Source: Thomasclavelia sp. (GTDB taxonomy: Bacteria; Bacillota_I; Bacilli_A; Erysipelotrichales; Coprobacillaceae). From it: 8,202 nt of DNA. The stretch spans positions 1 through 8,202 of the forward strand of contig JAHHSU010000049.1 of assembly GCA_020025035.1 (NCBI GenBank). Direction: 5' to 3'. How positions within the stretch are numbered: the stretch's first letter is position 1; each line of letters begins with the position of its first letter. The translations under genes and the position numbers were made by a program. Under the pieces are notes generated by a model. The model worked only from the letters and a program-made list of their open reading frames with translations. It had not been told where the DNA came from and searched no databases. Below are positions 1 through 6,181 of this stretch, one piece after another.

Positions 1-48
1 ATAAAATATAGATTTATTATTCGTTGTAAAATGAAGAATATTTATATT

Positions 49-77
49 TTGATGTGTATAAATTATAAATGTATATT
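49..77 (+). promoter_or_regulatory. Candidate sigma-A promoter for the SPOR protein-radC unit
   Basis: TTGATG (49-54) and TATATT (72-77) are separated by 17 bases. They match the TTGACA and TATAAT consensus at 4/6 and 5/6 positions. Transcription would begin near 84 and give a leader of about 44 bases before the ATG at 128. The region is extremely A/T-rich, so chance matches are likely. I see no other gene or RNA structure in bases 1-127. Confidence 0.35.
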
Positions 78-127
78 TTATTATCATATACATTGATAGC
101 ATTTCATATAATAGATCAGGTGATAAA

Positions 128-535
128 ATGTTAAAGAAAAAATCGGTACTCATTTTTAGTATTATACTTTCAGTAATTTTTACAATTGTTTTTTTATTCA
201 TCTCATCTAAGATTAGTCAAAATGTAGGTTTATTTCACGTTGTACAAGTTGGTGCTTTTTCTTCTAAAGAAAATGCAAATGAACTTACAAAAAAATTAAC
301 TACATTAGGAAAGCAAGTATATCAATATGAAAATGAAGGACTTACTTATGTGTTAACATGTATTGACGAAAAACAAAACAACATAGATAGTGAAATGGAT
401 TGGCTATCTAAAAATCAAATGAAAGGTGTAGAACGTACTTATCATTATCGTGGTATAAAACCATTTAAATCATTAAGTAAGAAGGAGTTATTGGAGAGTA
501 TTAATGACAGTCAAGAAATTAGAAAATCAAAATAG
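128..535 (+). CDS. Membrane-anchored SPOR-domain protein
   Basis: This 135-residue protein has a short basic N-terminus, one hydrophobic transmembrane segment at about residues 7-26, and an extracytoplasmic SPOR-like domain from about residue 36 to 105. The domain opens with the family's typical strand, HVVQVGAFSSKENA (37-50). SPOR domains as a family bind glycan strands lacking stem peptides and target proteins to septa or sites of wall remodelling. The predicted topology (cytoplasmic N-terminus, outside C-terminus) fits that. The start ATG at 128 is preceded by AGGTGAT (118-124). The 3' end overlaps radC by 32 bases in another frame, so the two are co-transcribed. B. subtilis SpoIIB, a SPOR protein of engulfment, also lies near radC. 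This protein is much shorter than SpoIIB, so equivalence is only an inference. The last ~30 residues are charged and unassigned. Confidence 0.8.
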   Translation: MLKKKSVLIFSIILSVIFTIVFLFISSKISQNVGLFHVVQVGAFSSKENANELTKKLTTLGKQVYQYENEGLTYVLTCIDEKQNNIDSEMDWLSKNQMKGVERTYHYRGIKPFKSLSKKELLESINDSQEIRKSK

Positions 536-1178
536 ACCTAGAGAAAAGGCAATTAGATACGGTATAGATACTTTAACTAACCAAGAATTGCTTGCAACCA
601 TTCTTCAAAGTGGTACAAAGGATCATTCAGTTTTAGAGTTAGCTAAGACAGTTTTATGTGTTTGTGGTGGAATTGAAAGATTGCATTGTCTTACGTACCA
701 CCAGTTAATGAGCATTAGAGGAATCAAACAATCAAAAGCAGTTGCTATTATGAGTACGATTGAACTAGCTAAAAGAATGCAATTTAATACGGTTGAAAAT
801 TTAGTTCAAATTCATGATGCAAATAGTGTATATGAATACATATTTCCTAAATTAAAATTTGAACAAAGAGAAAAGTTTTATGTTTTATTTTTAAATACTC
901 AAAACGAAATTATTCATGAACGAATACTTTTTATAGGTTCTTTAAATATCTCTCTTGTACATCCTAGAGAAATATTCAAGGAAGCATTGTCATATAATTG
1001 TGCTAGTATTATTTGTGTACATAATCATCCTAGTGGTAGTTTAGAACCTTCTAGTAGTGATATTGAGGTGACTAAAAAATTAGATGAACTAGGAAAAATG
1101 ATGCAAATTACATTGTTAGATCATATGATAGTAAGTTATAAAGGGTTTGTTAGTCTAAAATCAAAAGGGTATTTTTAA
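504..1178 (+). CDS. radC: RadC family JAMM/MPN-domain protein
   Basis: This 224-residue protein has the normal RadC length and layout. The N-terminal part opens with RPREKAIRYG (11-20) and ends in a helix-hairpin-helix-like segment, LMSIRGIKQSKAVAI (69-83). The C-terminal MPN domain has the metal-site signature HNHPSG (173-178), D186, and the downstream LLDHMIV (204-210). In JAMM proteins the two histidines and the aspartate bind zinc. The name comes from a supposed DNA-repair role that later E. coli work put in doubt, so the true function is unsettled. I chose the ATG at 504 because GGAG (493-496) lies 7 bases upstream and because the RPREK motif begins 10 residues in, as usual. It overlaps the preceding SPOR gene. 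In Bacillus, radC sits before mreBCD. Here a terminator and an unrelated regulator follow instead. Confidence 0.93.
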   Translation: MTVKKLENQNRPREKAIRYGIDTLTNQELLATILQSGTKDHSVLELAKTVLCVCGGIERLHCLTYHQLMSIRGIKQSKAVAIMSTIELAKRMQFNTVENLVQIHDANSVYEYIFPKLKFEQREKFYVLFLNTQNEIIHERILFIGSLNISLVHPREIFKEALSYNCASIICVHNHPSGSLEPSSSDIEVTKKLDELGKMMQITLLDHMIVSYKGFVSLKSKGYF

Positions 1179-1212
1179 ATTTTTGTATTTATGATGAGTA
1201 ATCGCAATCTAG

Positions 1213-1244
1213 AAAAAAGAAATGTATATTTCTTTTTTTATTTT
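1213..1244 (+). terminator. Intrinsic terminator after radC
   Basis: A perfect 11-bp stem (1213-1223 with 1228-1238) closes a 4-base loop and runs into a T-rich tail (1233-1245). The stem is almost all A/T with one G/C pair, so it is thermodynamically modest. Its A-run on the left side could also let it act on minus-strand transcripts. It separates the radC unit from the regulator gene. Confidence 0.65.
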
Positions 1245-1266
1245 TATTTGATATTTTAGAAGGTGG

Positions 1267-1298
1267 TAAGTAGGAATATAGATGTGGTATACTACTTA
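1267..1298. repeat. Inverted repeat TAAGTAG-N18-CTACTTA
   Basis: A perfect 7-bp inverted repeat (1267-1273 and 1292-1298) is separated by 18 bases, in the 196-base gap between radC and the MerR-methyltransferase gene. The right arm overlaps TATACT (1288-1293), a possible -10 element without a good -35 at normal distance. It could be an operator half-site pair or a chance match in A/T-rich DNA. Confidence 0.3.
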
Positions 1299-1306
1299 TA
1301 GAAAAA

Positions 1307-1337
1307 TATTTTTTGTATGTGTTAAATACAATATAAT
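1307..1337 (+). promoter_or_regulatory. Candidate promoter/operator of the MerR-methyltransferase gene
   Basis: A perfect TATAAT (1332-1337) is directly preceded by a 19-bp imperfect dyad, TTGTATGTGTTAAATACAA (1313-1331), in which the outer six pairs are perfect and 7 of 9 pair overall. A dyad occupying a 19-bp spacer is the geometry used by MerR-type regulators, so autoregulation is possible. The hexamer at the matching -35 position (1307-1312, TATTTT) is very poor, so unaided transcription would be weak. Transcription would start near 1344, with GGTGG (1366-1370) serving as ribosome binding site. Confidence 0.4.
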
Positions 1338-1374
1338 CATGTAGAAGTTAAAAAAATCAAAGTGTGGTGGTTTA

Positions 1375-2541
1375 ATGGAAAAATATACAATTGGTGCATT
1401 TGCAAAAAAGGCTAATGTTACTACTCGAACAATACGATATTATGATCAAATAGGATTACTTACTCCTAGTATTATTGGTAAAAATGGGTATCGTTATTAT
1501 GTAGAAGAAGATTTAATTAAATTACAAACTATAGTATTATTAAAAGAATTAGGTTTTTCATTAGAGGAAATATCACCTATGTTATTATTTAAAACAGGGA
1601 AAAAGGAATTTAAACAGAATATAGAAATGCAATTAGAATTAGTAGACCAAAAGATACAATACTTGTCTTTATTAAAAGATAGATTAAGAAGTGTATCTAA
1701 ATATATATCTAATCAAGATTTTGAAATAGATAGTATATTGGATTTAATTCAACTATCTAATATTGATCAAAAATTAGTTTTAGAGTATACAACATCTACT
1801 CATTTAAATGCTCGTTTAGAATTGCACCAGCGCTATTCAACTAATCCTATAGGATGGTTTAACTGGGTATTTGAGCAAATTGATTTTTCTAAAGTAACAA
1901 GATTGTTAGAAGTAGGTTGTGGAAATGGTGCATTATGGCAAAATCGATGTGTTGATGTACGTAATCGAGAAATTTATTTATCTGATATTTCTCAAGGGAT
2001 GATAAATGAGGTTAAAAGAAATTTACATAGTGATGATTATTATTACTTAGTGGTGGATTGTGAACATATACCTTTTAAAGATCATTATTTTGATAGTGTG
2101 ATTGCAAATCATGTATTATTTTACCTAGAACATGAAGAAAAAGGAATATTAGAAATTAGTAGAGTATTAAGCAATCAAGGGATATTGTATTGTAGTACTT
2201 ATGGAAAAAATCATATGAAAGAAATTACCCAGTTAGTGAATGAATTTGACCCAAGAATTGTCTTGTCCAATGATTTGCTTTACCAAAAATTTGGTTTAGA
2301 AAATGGAAAACAAATATTATCTAAGTATTTTTCTAGTGTAGAAAAACGTATATATGAGGATAAACTATTAGTAGATGACGCAAATATCATTGTCGATTAT
2401 ATTTCTAGTTGTAAAGGAAATCAAAAGGATTTACTAATAGATAGATATGATGAATTAATTCAATTTATTCAAGAAAAAATAGACCAAGATGGAAATATTG
2501 AAATTACTAAAGAGGTAGGACTTTTTGTTTGTCAAAAATAA
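1375..2541 (+). CDS. MerR-type regulator fused to a SAM-dependent methyltransferase
   Basis: This 388-residue protein joins two domains. Residues 3-72 are a MerR winged-helix domain: YTIGAFAKKANVTTRTIRYY (4-23), DQIGLL (24-29), GYRYY (38-42), then LLKELGFSLEEI (55-66). Residues about 75-110 form the dimerisation coiled coil. Residues about 145-290 are a class I methyltransferase fold with SAM-binding motif I LLEVGCGNGA (177-186), an acidic post-I motif YLSDIS (201-206), D228 in VVDCEHIPF, and FDSVIANHVLFYL (239-251). The C-terminal ~95 residues are helical and may form a lid or substrate-binding part. MerR proteins usually carry a ligand-sensing C-terminal domain, so the methyltransferase part may sense SAM or a substrate, modify it, or both. 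The start is the ATG at 1375, with a weak GGTGG upstream. No terminator separates it from the rfb genes 92 bases downstream, where a MerR-type promoter lies. The target and substrate are unknown. Confidence 0.85.
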   Translation: MEKYTIGAFAKKANVTTRTIRYYDQIGLLTPSIIGKNGYRYYVEEDLIKLQTIVLLKELGFSLEEISPMLLFKTGKKEFKQNIEMQLELVDQKIQYLSLLKDRLRSVSKYISNQDFEIDSILDLIQLSNIDQKLVLEYTTSTHLNARLELHQRYSTNPIGWFNWVFEQIDFSKVTRLLEVGCGNGALWQNRCVDVRNREIYLSDISQGMINEVKRNLHSDDYYYLVVDCEHIPFKDHYFDSVIANHVLFYLEHEEKGILEISRVLSNQGILYCSTYGKNHMKEITQLVNEFDPRIVLSNDLLYQKFGLENGKQILSKYFSSVEKRIYEDKLLVDDANIIVDYISSCKGNQKDLLIDRYDELIQFIQEKIDQDGNIEITKEVGLFVCQK

Positions 2542-2574
2542 TACGATTTTAATATTAGAAAATATGGATAATTC

Positions 2575-2605
2575 TTGACTTTGACGTTACGTTAAGGTTT
2601 ATGAT
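2575..2605 (+). promoter_or_regulatory. MerR-type promoter of the rfb operon
   Basis: TTGACT (2575-2580, 5/6 match) and TATGAT (2600-2605, 5/6 match) are 19 bases apart, longer than the usual 17. This stretched spacing is the hallmark of promoters that MerR proteins activate by distorting the DNA. A dyad fills the spacer. An overlapping alternative, TTGACG (2581-2586) with TATAAA (2605-2610) at 18 bases, could give basal transcription. AGGAGGT (2621-2627) then lies 6 bases before the rfbA ATG. Confidence 0.65.
2579..2597 (+). promoter_or_regulatory. Candidate MerR operator dyad
   Basis: The 19-bp dyad CTTTGACGTTACGTTAAGG is centred on T2588, and 7 of 9 pairs match, including the innermost ACGT/ACGT. 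It lies within the 19-bp spacer, where MerR-family operators sit. From memory, TipAL- and Mta-like MerR proteins bind sites with a similar ACGT-N-ACGT or ACGTTGCGT core. The adjacent MerR-methyltransferase is the obvious candidate binder, but this is inferred from position only. Confidence 0.6.
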
Positions 2606-2633
2606 ATAAATATATTAAATAGGAGGTATTAAA

Positions 2634-3512
2634 ATGAAAGGTATTGTATTAGCAGGAGGTAGTGGAACACGTTTGTATCCATTAACTAAAGTCACAAGTA
2701 AACAATTATTACCAATTTATGATAAACCAATGATTTATTATCCTATTTCTGTATTGATGAATGCTGGAATTCGAGATATATTAATTATTTCTACGCCAGA
2801 GGATACTCCAAGATTTGAGTCATTATTAGGTGATGGTAGTCAATTTGGAATACGTTTGCAATATAAGGTTCAACCTTCACCTGATGGACTTGCACAGGCA
2901 TTTATTTTAGGGGAAGAATTTATAGGAAATGATAGTGTTGCAATGGTGTTAGGAGATAATATTTTTTATGGAAATCGTCTAACAAAAAAATTAAAAGAAG
3001 TTGCATCTAGAACATCTGGTGCTACAGTATTTGGTTATTATGTAGATGATCCAGAACGATTTGGTGTTGTGGAATTTGATGAAAATGGAAAAGCTGTTTC
3101 TATTGAAGAAAAACCAGAACAACCAAAATCAAATTATGCTGTTACTGGATTGTATTTTTATGACAATAATGTTGTAGAATATGCTAAGTCTATTAAACCA
3201 TCTTTAAGAGGAGAATTAGAAATTACGGATTTAAATAAGATTTATTTAGAAAAAGGAACATTAGAAGTGTCATTATTAGGACAAGGATTTACATGGTTAG
3301 ATACAGGTACACATGAATCATTAGTAGAAGCAACTAACTTTGTGAAAACAATTGAAACACATCAAAATCGAAAAATTGCTTGTTTAGAAGAAATAGCTTA
3401 TCAACAAGGTTGGATGAGTAAGGATAAGTTAGTTGAAGCATATGAAGTGTTGAAGAAAAACCAATATGGAAAATATTTAAAAGATATTATAGATGGAAAA
3501 TTTATTGATTAG
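2634..3512 (+). CDS. rfbA: Glucose-1-phosphate thymidylyltransferase (RmlA/RfbA)
   Basis: This enzyme joins glucose-1-phosphate and dTTP to give dTDP-glucose and pyrophosphate, the first step to dTDP-L-rhamnose in the cytoplasm. Its 292 residues match the usual RmlA length. The nucleotide-binding signature GGSGTRLYPLT is at 8-18, followed by SKQLLPIYDKP (22-32). GLAQA (85-89), LGDNIFYG (106-113), EEKP (158-161), GELEITDLN (193-201) and WLDTGT (221-226) follow in family order. D108 and D223 occupy the places of the two Mg-binding aspartates. The start is the ATG at 2634, six bases after an ideal AGGAGGT. It is the first gene of the rfbACBD operon and lies behind a MerR-type promoter. The stop codon overlaps the ribosome binding site of rfbC. 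Confidence 0.97.
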   Translation: MKGIVLAGGSGTRLYPLTKVTSKQLLPIYDKPMIYYPISVLMNAGIRDILIISTPEDTPRFESLLGDGSQFGIRLQYKVQPSPDGLAQAFILGEEFIGNDSVAMVLGDNIFYGNRLTKKLKEVASRTSGATVFGYYVDDPERFGVVEFDENGKAVSIEEKPEQPKSNYAVTGLYFYDNNVVEYAKSIKPSLRGELEITDLNKIYLEKGTLEVSLLGQGFTWLDTGTHESLVEATNFVKTIETHQNRKIACLEEIAYQQGWMSKDKLVEAYEVLKKNQYGKYLKDIIDGKFID

Positions 3513-3521
3513 GAGAATATT

Positions 3522-4100
3522 ATGAAAGTAATAGAAACAAAATTAGAAGGGGTATTGATTATAGAAACTGATGTTTTTGGAGATCATAGAGGATATTTTA
3601 CAGAAACATATTCTAAACCTAAATATGAAAAATTAGGAATTAAGGTTGATTTTGTACAAGATAATATGTCATTTAGTGCACAAAAAGGGACACTAAGAGG
3701 ATTACATTGGCAAAATCCTCCATATGCACAATCAAAACTTGTATCTTGTACAAAAGGCAAAGTCATTGATGTGGCTGTAGATATTCGTAAAGGTAGCCCT
3801 ACGTATGGAGAGTGGGTATCTGTAGAATTAAGTGAAGAGAATCATCGTCAATTTTTTATTCCTCAAGGCTTTGCTCATGGATTTTTAACATTAACAGATG
3901 ATGTGGAATTTCGATACAAAGTAGATAATGTTTATGATAAAGAATCAGAAGGCGGAATACGTTATGATGATCCAACAGTAAATGTGGATTGGGGAGCATT
4001 ATTAAATGGAATTGAGCCTATTTTAAGTAATAAAGATTTAATTGGACCAACATTAGAAGAATCTAATAATCAATTTGTATATAGTGGAGGTAAGTTATAA
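3522..4100 (+). CDS. rfbC: dTDP-4-dehydrorhamnose 3,5-epimerase (RmlC/RfbC)
   Basis: This cupin-fold epimerase inverts C3 and C5 of dTDP-4-keto-6-deoxyglucose, the third step of the pathway. The 192 residues are close to the family norm. Visible landmarks are VFGDHRGYFTETY (18-30), TLRGLHWQ with R59 and H62 (the catalytic base position), K72, IPQGFAHGF with H119, and Y132 and Y138 in the region of the proposed catalytic acid tyrosine. D172 in LSNKD is the likely partner of H62. The start ATG at 3522 follows AGGAG (3511-3515), which overlaps the rfbA stop. The stop codon overlaps the first base of rfbB (TAATG), so translational coupling is likely. The gene sits second although its reaction is third, which is the common A-C-B-D order in Gram-positives. 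Confidence 0.97.
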   Translation: MKVIETKLEGVLIIETDVFGDHRGYFTETYSKPKYEKLGIKVDFVQDNMSFSAQKGTLRGLHWQNPPYAQSKLVSCTKGKVIDVAVDIRKGSPTYGEWVSVELSEENHRQFFIPQGFAHGFLTLTDDVEFRYKVDNVYDKESEGGIRYDDPTVNVDWGALLNGIEPILSNKDLIGPTLEESNNQFVYSGGKL

Positions 4101-5119
4101 TGAAAATTTTAGTAACAGGTGGAGCAGGATTTATTGGTGGAAATTTTGTTCATTATATGGTGAATAAATATCCTGAGGATATGATTGTTAATTTAGATTT
4201 ACTTACTTATGCTGGAAATTTAGAAACATGTAAACCAGTAGAAGGGAAACCAAATTATAAGTTTGTAAAAGGAGATATAGCAGATCGTCAATTTATTTTT
4301 GATTTATTTGAAAAAGAAAAATTTGATGTTGTAGTTAATTTTGCTGCAGAAAGTCATGTAGATCGTAGTATTACAAATCCAGAAATATTTGTTAAAACGA
4401 ATGTATTAGGAACAACAACACTAATGGATGCTGCAAAAGAATTTGGAGTAAAAAGATATCATCAGGTATCTACGGATGAAGTATATGGAGATTTACCATT
4501 AGATCGAAAAGACTTATTCTTTACTGAAACAACACCATTGCATACTTCAAGCCCATATAGTTCTTCTAAGGCTAGTGCAGATTTATTTGTATTAGCATAT
4601 CATAGAACATTTGGATTACCAGTAACAATTAGTCGTTGTTCAAATAACTATGGTCCTTATCATTTTCCTGAAAAATTAATTCCATTAATGATTTCTAGAG
4701 CATTAGCTAATGAATCATTACCAGTTTATGGTAAGGGAGAAAATGTTAGAGATTGGTTGCATGTTGAAGATCATTGTGCAGCTATAGATTTAATTATTCG
4801 TAAAGGAAAAGTAGGAGAAGTATATAATGTTGGTGGACATAATGAAAGAACTAATTTAGAAGTAGTCAAAACTATTTTACATGCATTAGATAAGCCAGAA
4901 AGCTTAATTCAATATGTAACAGATAGACCTGGACATGATATGCGTTATGCTATTGATCCAACAAAGTTAGAGACTGAATTAGGATGGAAACCAAAATATA
5001 ATTTTGATACTGGAATTAAACAAACAATTGAATGGTATTTAAATCATCAAGAATGGTGGAAAAATATTTTAAGCGGAGAATATCAACAATATTTTGAAAA
5101 ACAATATGGAAATAAATAA
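4100..5119 (+). CDS. rfbB: dTDP-glucose 4,6-dehydratase (RmlB/RfbB)
   Basis: This NAD-dependent short-chain dehydrogenase/reductase converts dTDP-glucose to dTDP-4-keto-6-deoxyglucose, the second step. The 339 residues are typical. The Rossmann motif GGAGFIGG is at 7-14, AAESHVDRS at 82-90, the catalytic TDE triplet at T125-D126-E127, and YSSSK at 153-157 supplies the Y-x3-K pair. SNNYGPYHFPEKLIPL (181-196) and the RPGHDMRYAID segment near the C-terminus are family hallmarks. The start overlaps the rfbC stop by one base, with GGAGG (4086-4090) inside the end of rfbC. A terminator-like hairpin begins on its own stop codon, which could lower expression of the following rfbD. Confidence 0.97.
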   Translation: MKILVTGGAGFIGGNFVHYMVNKYPEDMIVNLDLLTYAGNLETCKPVEGKPNYKFVKGDIADRQFIFDLFEKEKFDVVVNFAAESHVDRSITNPEIFVKTNVLGTTTLMDAAKEFGVKRYHQVSTDEVYGDLPLDRKDLFFTETTPLHTSSPYSSSKASADLFVLAYHRTFGLPVTISRCSNNYGPYHFPEKLIPLMISRALANESLPVYGKGENVRDWLHVEDHCAAIDLIIRKGKVGEVYNVGGHNERTNLEVVKTILHALDKPESLIQYVTDRPGHDMRYAIDPTKLETELGWKPKYNFDTGIKQTIEWYLNHQEWWKNILSGEYQQYFEKQYGNK

Positions 5120-5142
5120 AACCATCGACTAGATGGTTTTTT
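5118..5142 (+). terminator. Intra-operon terminator-like hairpin between rfbB and rfbD
   Basis: A perfect 9-bp stem (5118-5126 with 5132-5140) with a 5-base loop GACTA is followed by a run of T (5137-5142). The stem starts within the rfbB stop codon. Translating ribosomes finishing rfbB would cover part of it, so termination may be partial. The rfbD ribosome binding site AAAGGAG lies just downstream (5148-5154). Confidence 0.7.
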
Positions 5143-5159
5143 GGTAGAAAGGAGTAATT

Positions 5160-6014
5160 ATGAAAATATTAGTAACAGGAGTAAAGGGTCAACTAGGACA
5201 TGATATTGTAGAAGAATGTAAAAGAAGAAATATAGAGGTAATTGGAACAGATACTTCAACGATGGATATTACAGATGCAAAAAAGATCGAAGAAGTTATT
5301 AAAAATTCTAAAGTTGATGCAGTAATTCATTGTGCTGCATGGACTGCAGTCGATAAAGCAGAAGATGAAGTAGAAAATTGTCGAAATGTAAATATGCAAG
5401 GAACAAGAAATATTGCAACCATTTGTAAGGAATTAAACATTAAGATGATGTATTATTCTACTGACTATGTTTTTGATGGTACAGGAGAAGTTCCATGGAG
5501 TGAATATGATCAAAAAAATCCATTAAATGTTTATGGACAAACAAAGTATGAGGGCGAACTAGCTGTAGAAGAATTAGTAGAAAAAAGATTTATTGTTCGT
5601 ATTTCTTGGGTTTTTGGAATTAACGGAAATAACTTTATTAAAACAATGTTACGTTTAGGAAATGAAAATAAGACTTTAACAGTGGTAAATGATCAAATAG
5701 GTTCTCCAACATATACCTATGATTTAGCAAAATTATCACTAGATATGATTGAAACTAATCACTATGGTACTTATCATGCAACAAATGATGGATATTGTAG
5801 TTGGTATGAATTTGCGTGTGAAATTTTTAAACTAGCAAATATGAATGTTAAAGTAGAACCAGTAAGTTCAGATGCATTTGTCACAAAAGCAAAACGACCA
5901 AATAATAGTAGAATGTACCGAACAGAATTAGATAAAAATGGATTTAAACAATTACCTACATGGCAAGACGCCTTATATAGATACTTAAAAAATGAATTAA
6001 ATATTATTAAATAG
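5160..6014 (+). CDS. rfbD: dTDP-4-dehydrorhamnose reductase (RmlD/RfbD)
   Basis: This reductase uses NAD(P)H to reduce dTDP-4-keto-L-rhamnose at C4 and gives dTDP-L-rhamnose, the final step. Its 284 residues match the family. The cofactor motif GVKGQLG is at 7-13, the CAAWTAVDKAE segment at 58-68, STDYVFDG at 100-107, and YGQTK at 125-129 contains the Y-x3-K catalytic pair. RISWVFG (147-153) and DQIGSPTYTYDLA (178-190) are also characteristic. The start ATG at 5160 has AAAGGAG at 5148-5154. It is separated from rfbB by 40 bases holding a hairpin terminator, unlike the overlapping junctions upstream. A strong terminator follows, so it closes the rhamnose operon. Confidence 0.97.
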   Translation: MKILVTGVKGQLGHDIVEECKRRNIEVIGTDTSTMDITDAKKIEEVIKNSKVDAVIHCAAWTAVDKAEDEVENCRNVNMQGTRNIATICKELNIKMMYYSTDYVFDGTGEVPWSEYDQKNPLNVYGQTKYEGELAVEELVEKRFIVRISWVFGINGNNFIKTMLRLGNENKTLTVVNDQIGSPTYTYDLAKLSLDMIETNHYGTYHATNDGYCSWYEFACEIFKLANMNVKVEPVSSDAFVTKAKRPNNSRMYRTELDKNGFKQLPTWQDALYRYLKNELNIIK

Positions 6015-6031
6015 AGATATAGGATTATAAT

Positions 6032-6075
6032 ATGAACCTTTTATTTAAATTTTTAAATTATTAGGTTCATTTTTT
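6032..6075 (+). terminator. Strong intrinsic terminator of the rfb operon
   Basis: The arms ATGAACCT (6032-6039) and AGGTTCAT (6063-6070) form a perfect 8-bp stem. Inside it a second perfect stem, ATTTAA (6043-6048) with TTAAAT (6053-6058), can stack. Six Ts (6070-6075) follow. It lies 17 bases after the rfbD stop and separates the rhamnose genes from the glycosyltransferase unit. Confidence 0.85.
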
Positions 6076-6094
6076 AATAAAAATAGCTTATTTA

Positions 6095-6123
6095 TTGTTA
6101 GAAACTAGAATAAAGAATAATAT
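6095..6123 (+). promoter_or_regulatory. Candidate promoter of the glycosyltransferase unit
   Basis: TTGTTA (6095-6100) and TAATAT (6118-6123) are 17 bases apart, each matching consensus at 4/6. A second possible -10, TATGAT (6148-6153), lies nearer the gene but has no good -35. A promoter is expected here because a strong terminator closes the upstream operon at 6075. Bases 6076-6181 hold no other gene I can support. Confidence 0.35.
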
Positions 6124-6166
6124 CGTGCATTTTATATCATTTTGTAGTATGATAGTAAAGAATCAT

Positions 6167-6173
6167 AAGGGAG
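6167..6173 (+). promoter_or_regulatory. Ribosome binding site fixing the glycosyltransferase start
   Basis: AAGGGAG lies 8 bases before the ATG at 6182. The frame is open further upstream to a TTG at 6095, but that codon has no ribosome binding site and overlaps promoter-like sequence. The ATG at 6182 is therefore the better start. Confidence 0.8.
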
Positions 6174-6181
6174 AGTTGCAT

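Noticed and set aside
107..112. Perfect TATAAT just upstream of the SPOR gene
   Set aside because: Transcription would start near 119, inside or beyond the AGGTGAT ribosome binding site, and no -35 element is at a suitable distance.
2542..2574. Possible terminator after the MerR-methyltransferase gene
   Set aside because: Only a 5-bp A/T stem is visible and no T-run follows, so read-through into rfbA is likely.
3584..3766. 60-residue minus-strand open frame inside rfbC
   Set aside because: It lies wholly inside a clearly coding rfbC, has no ribosome binding site or recognisable motif, and is a frame shadow.
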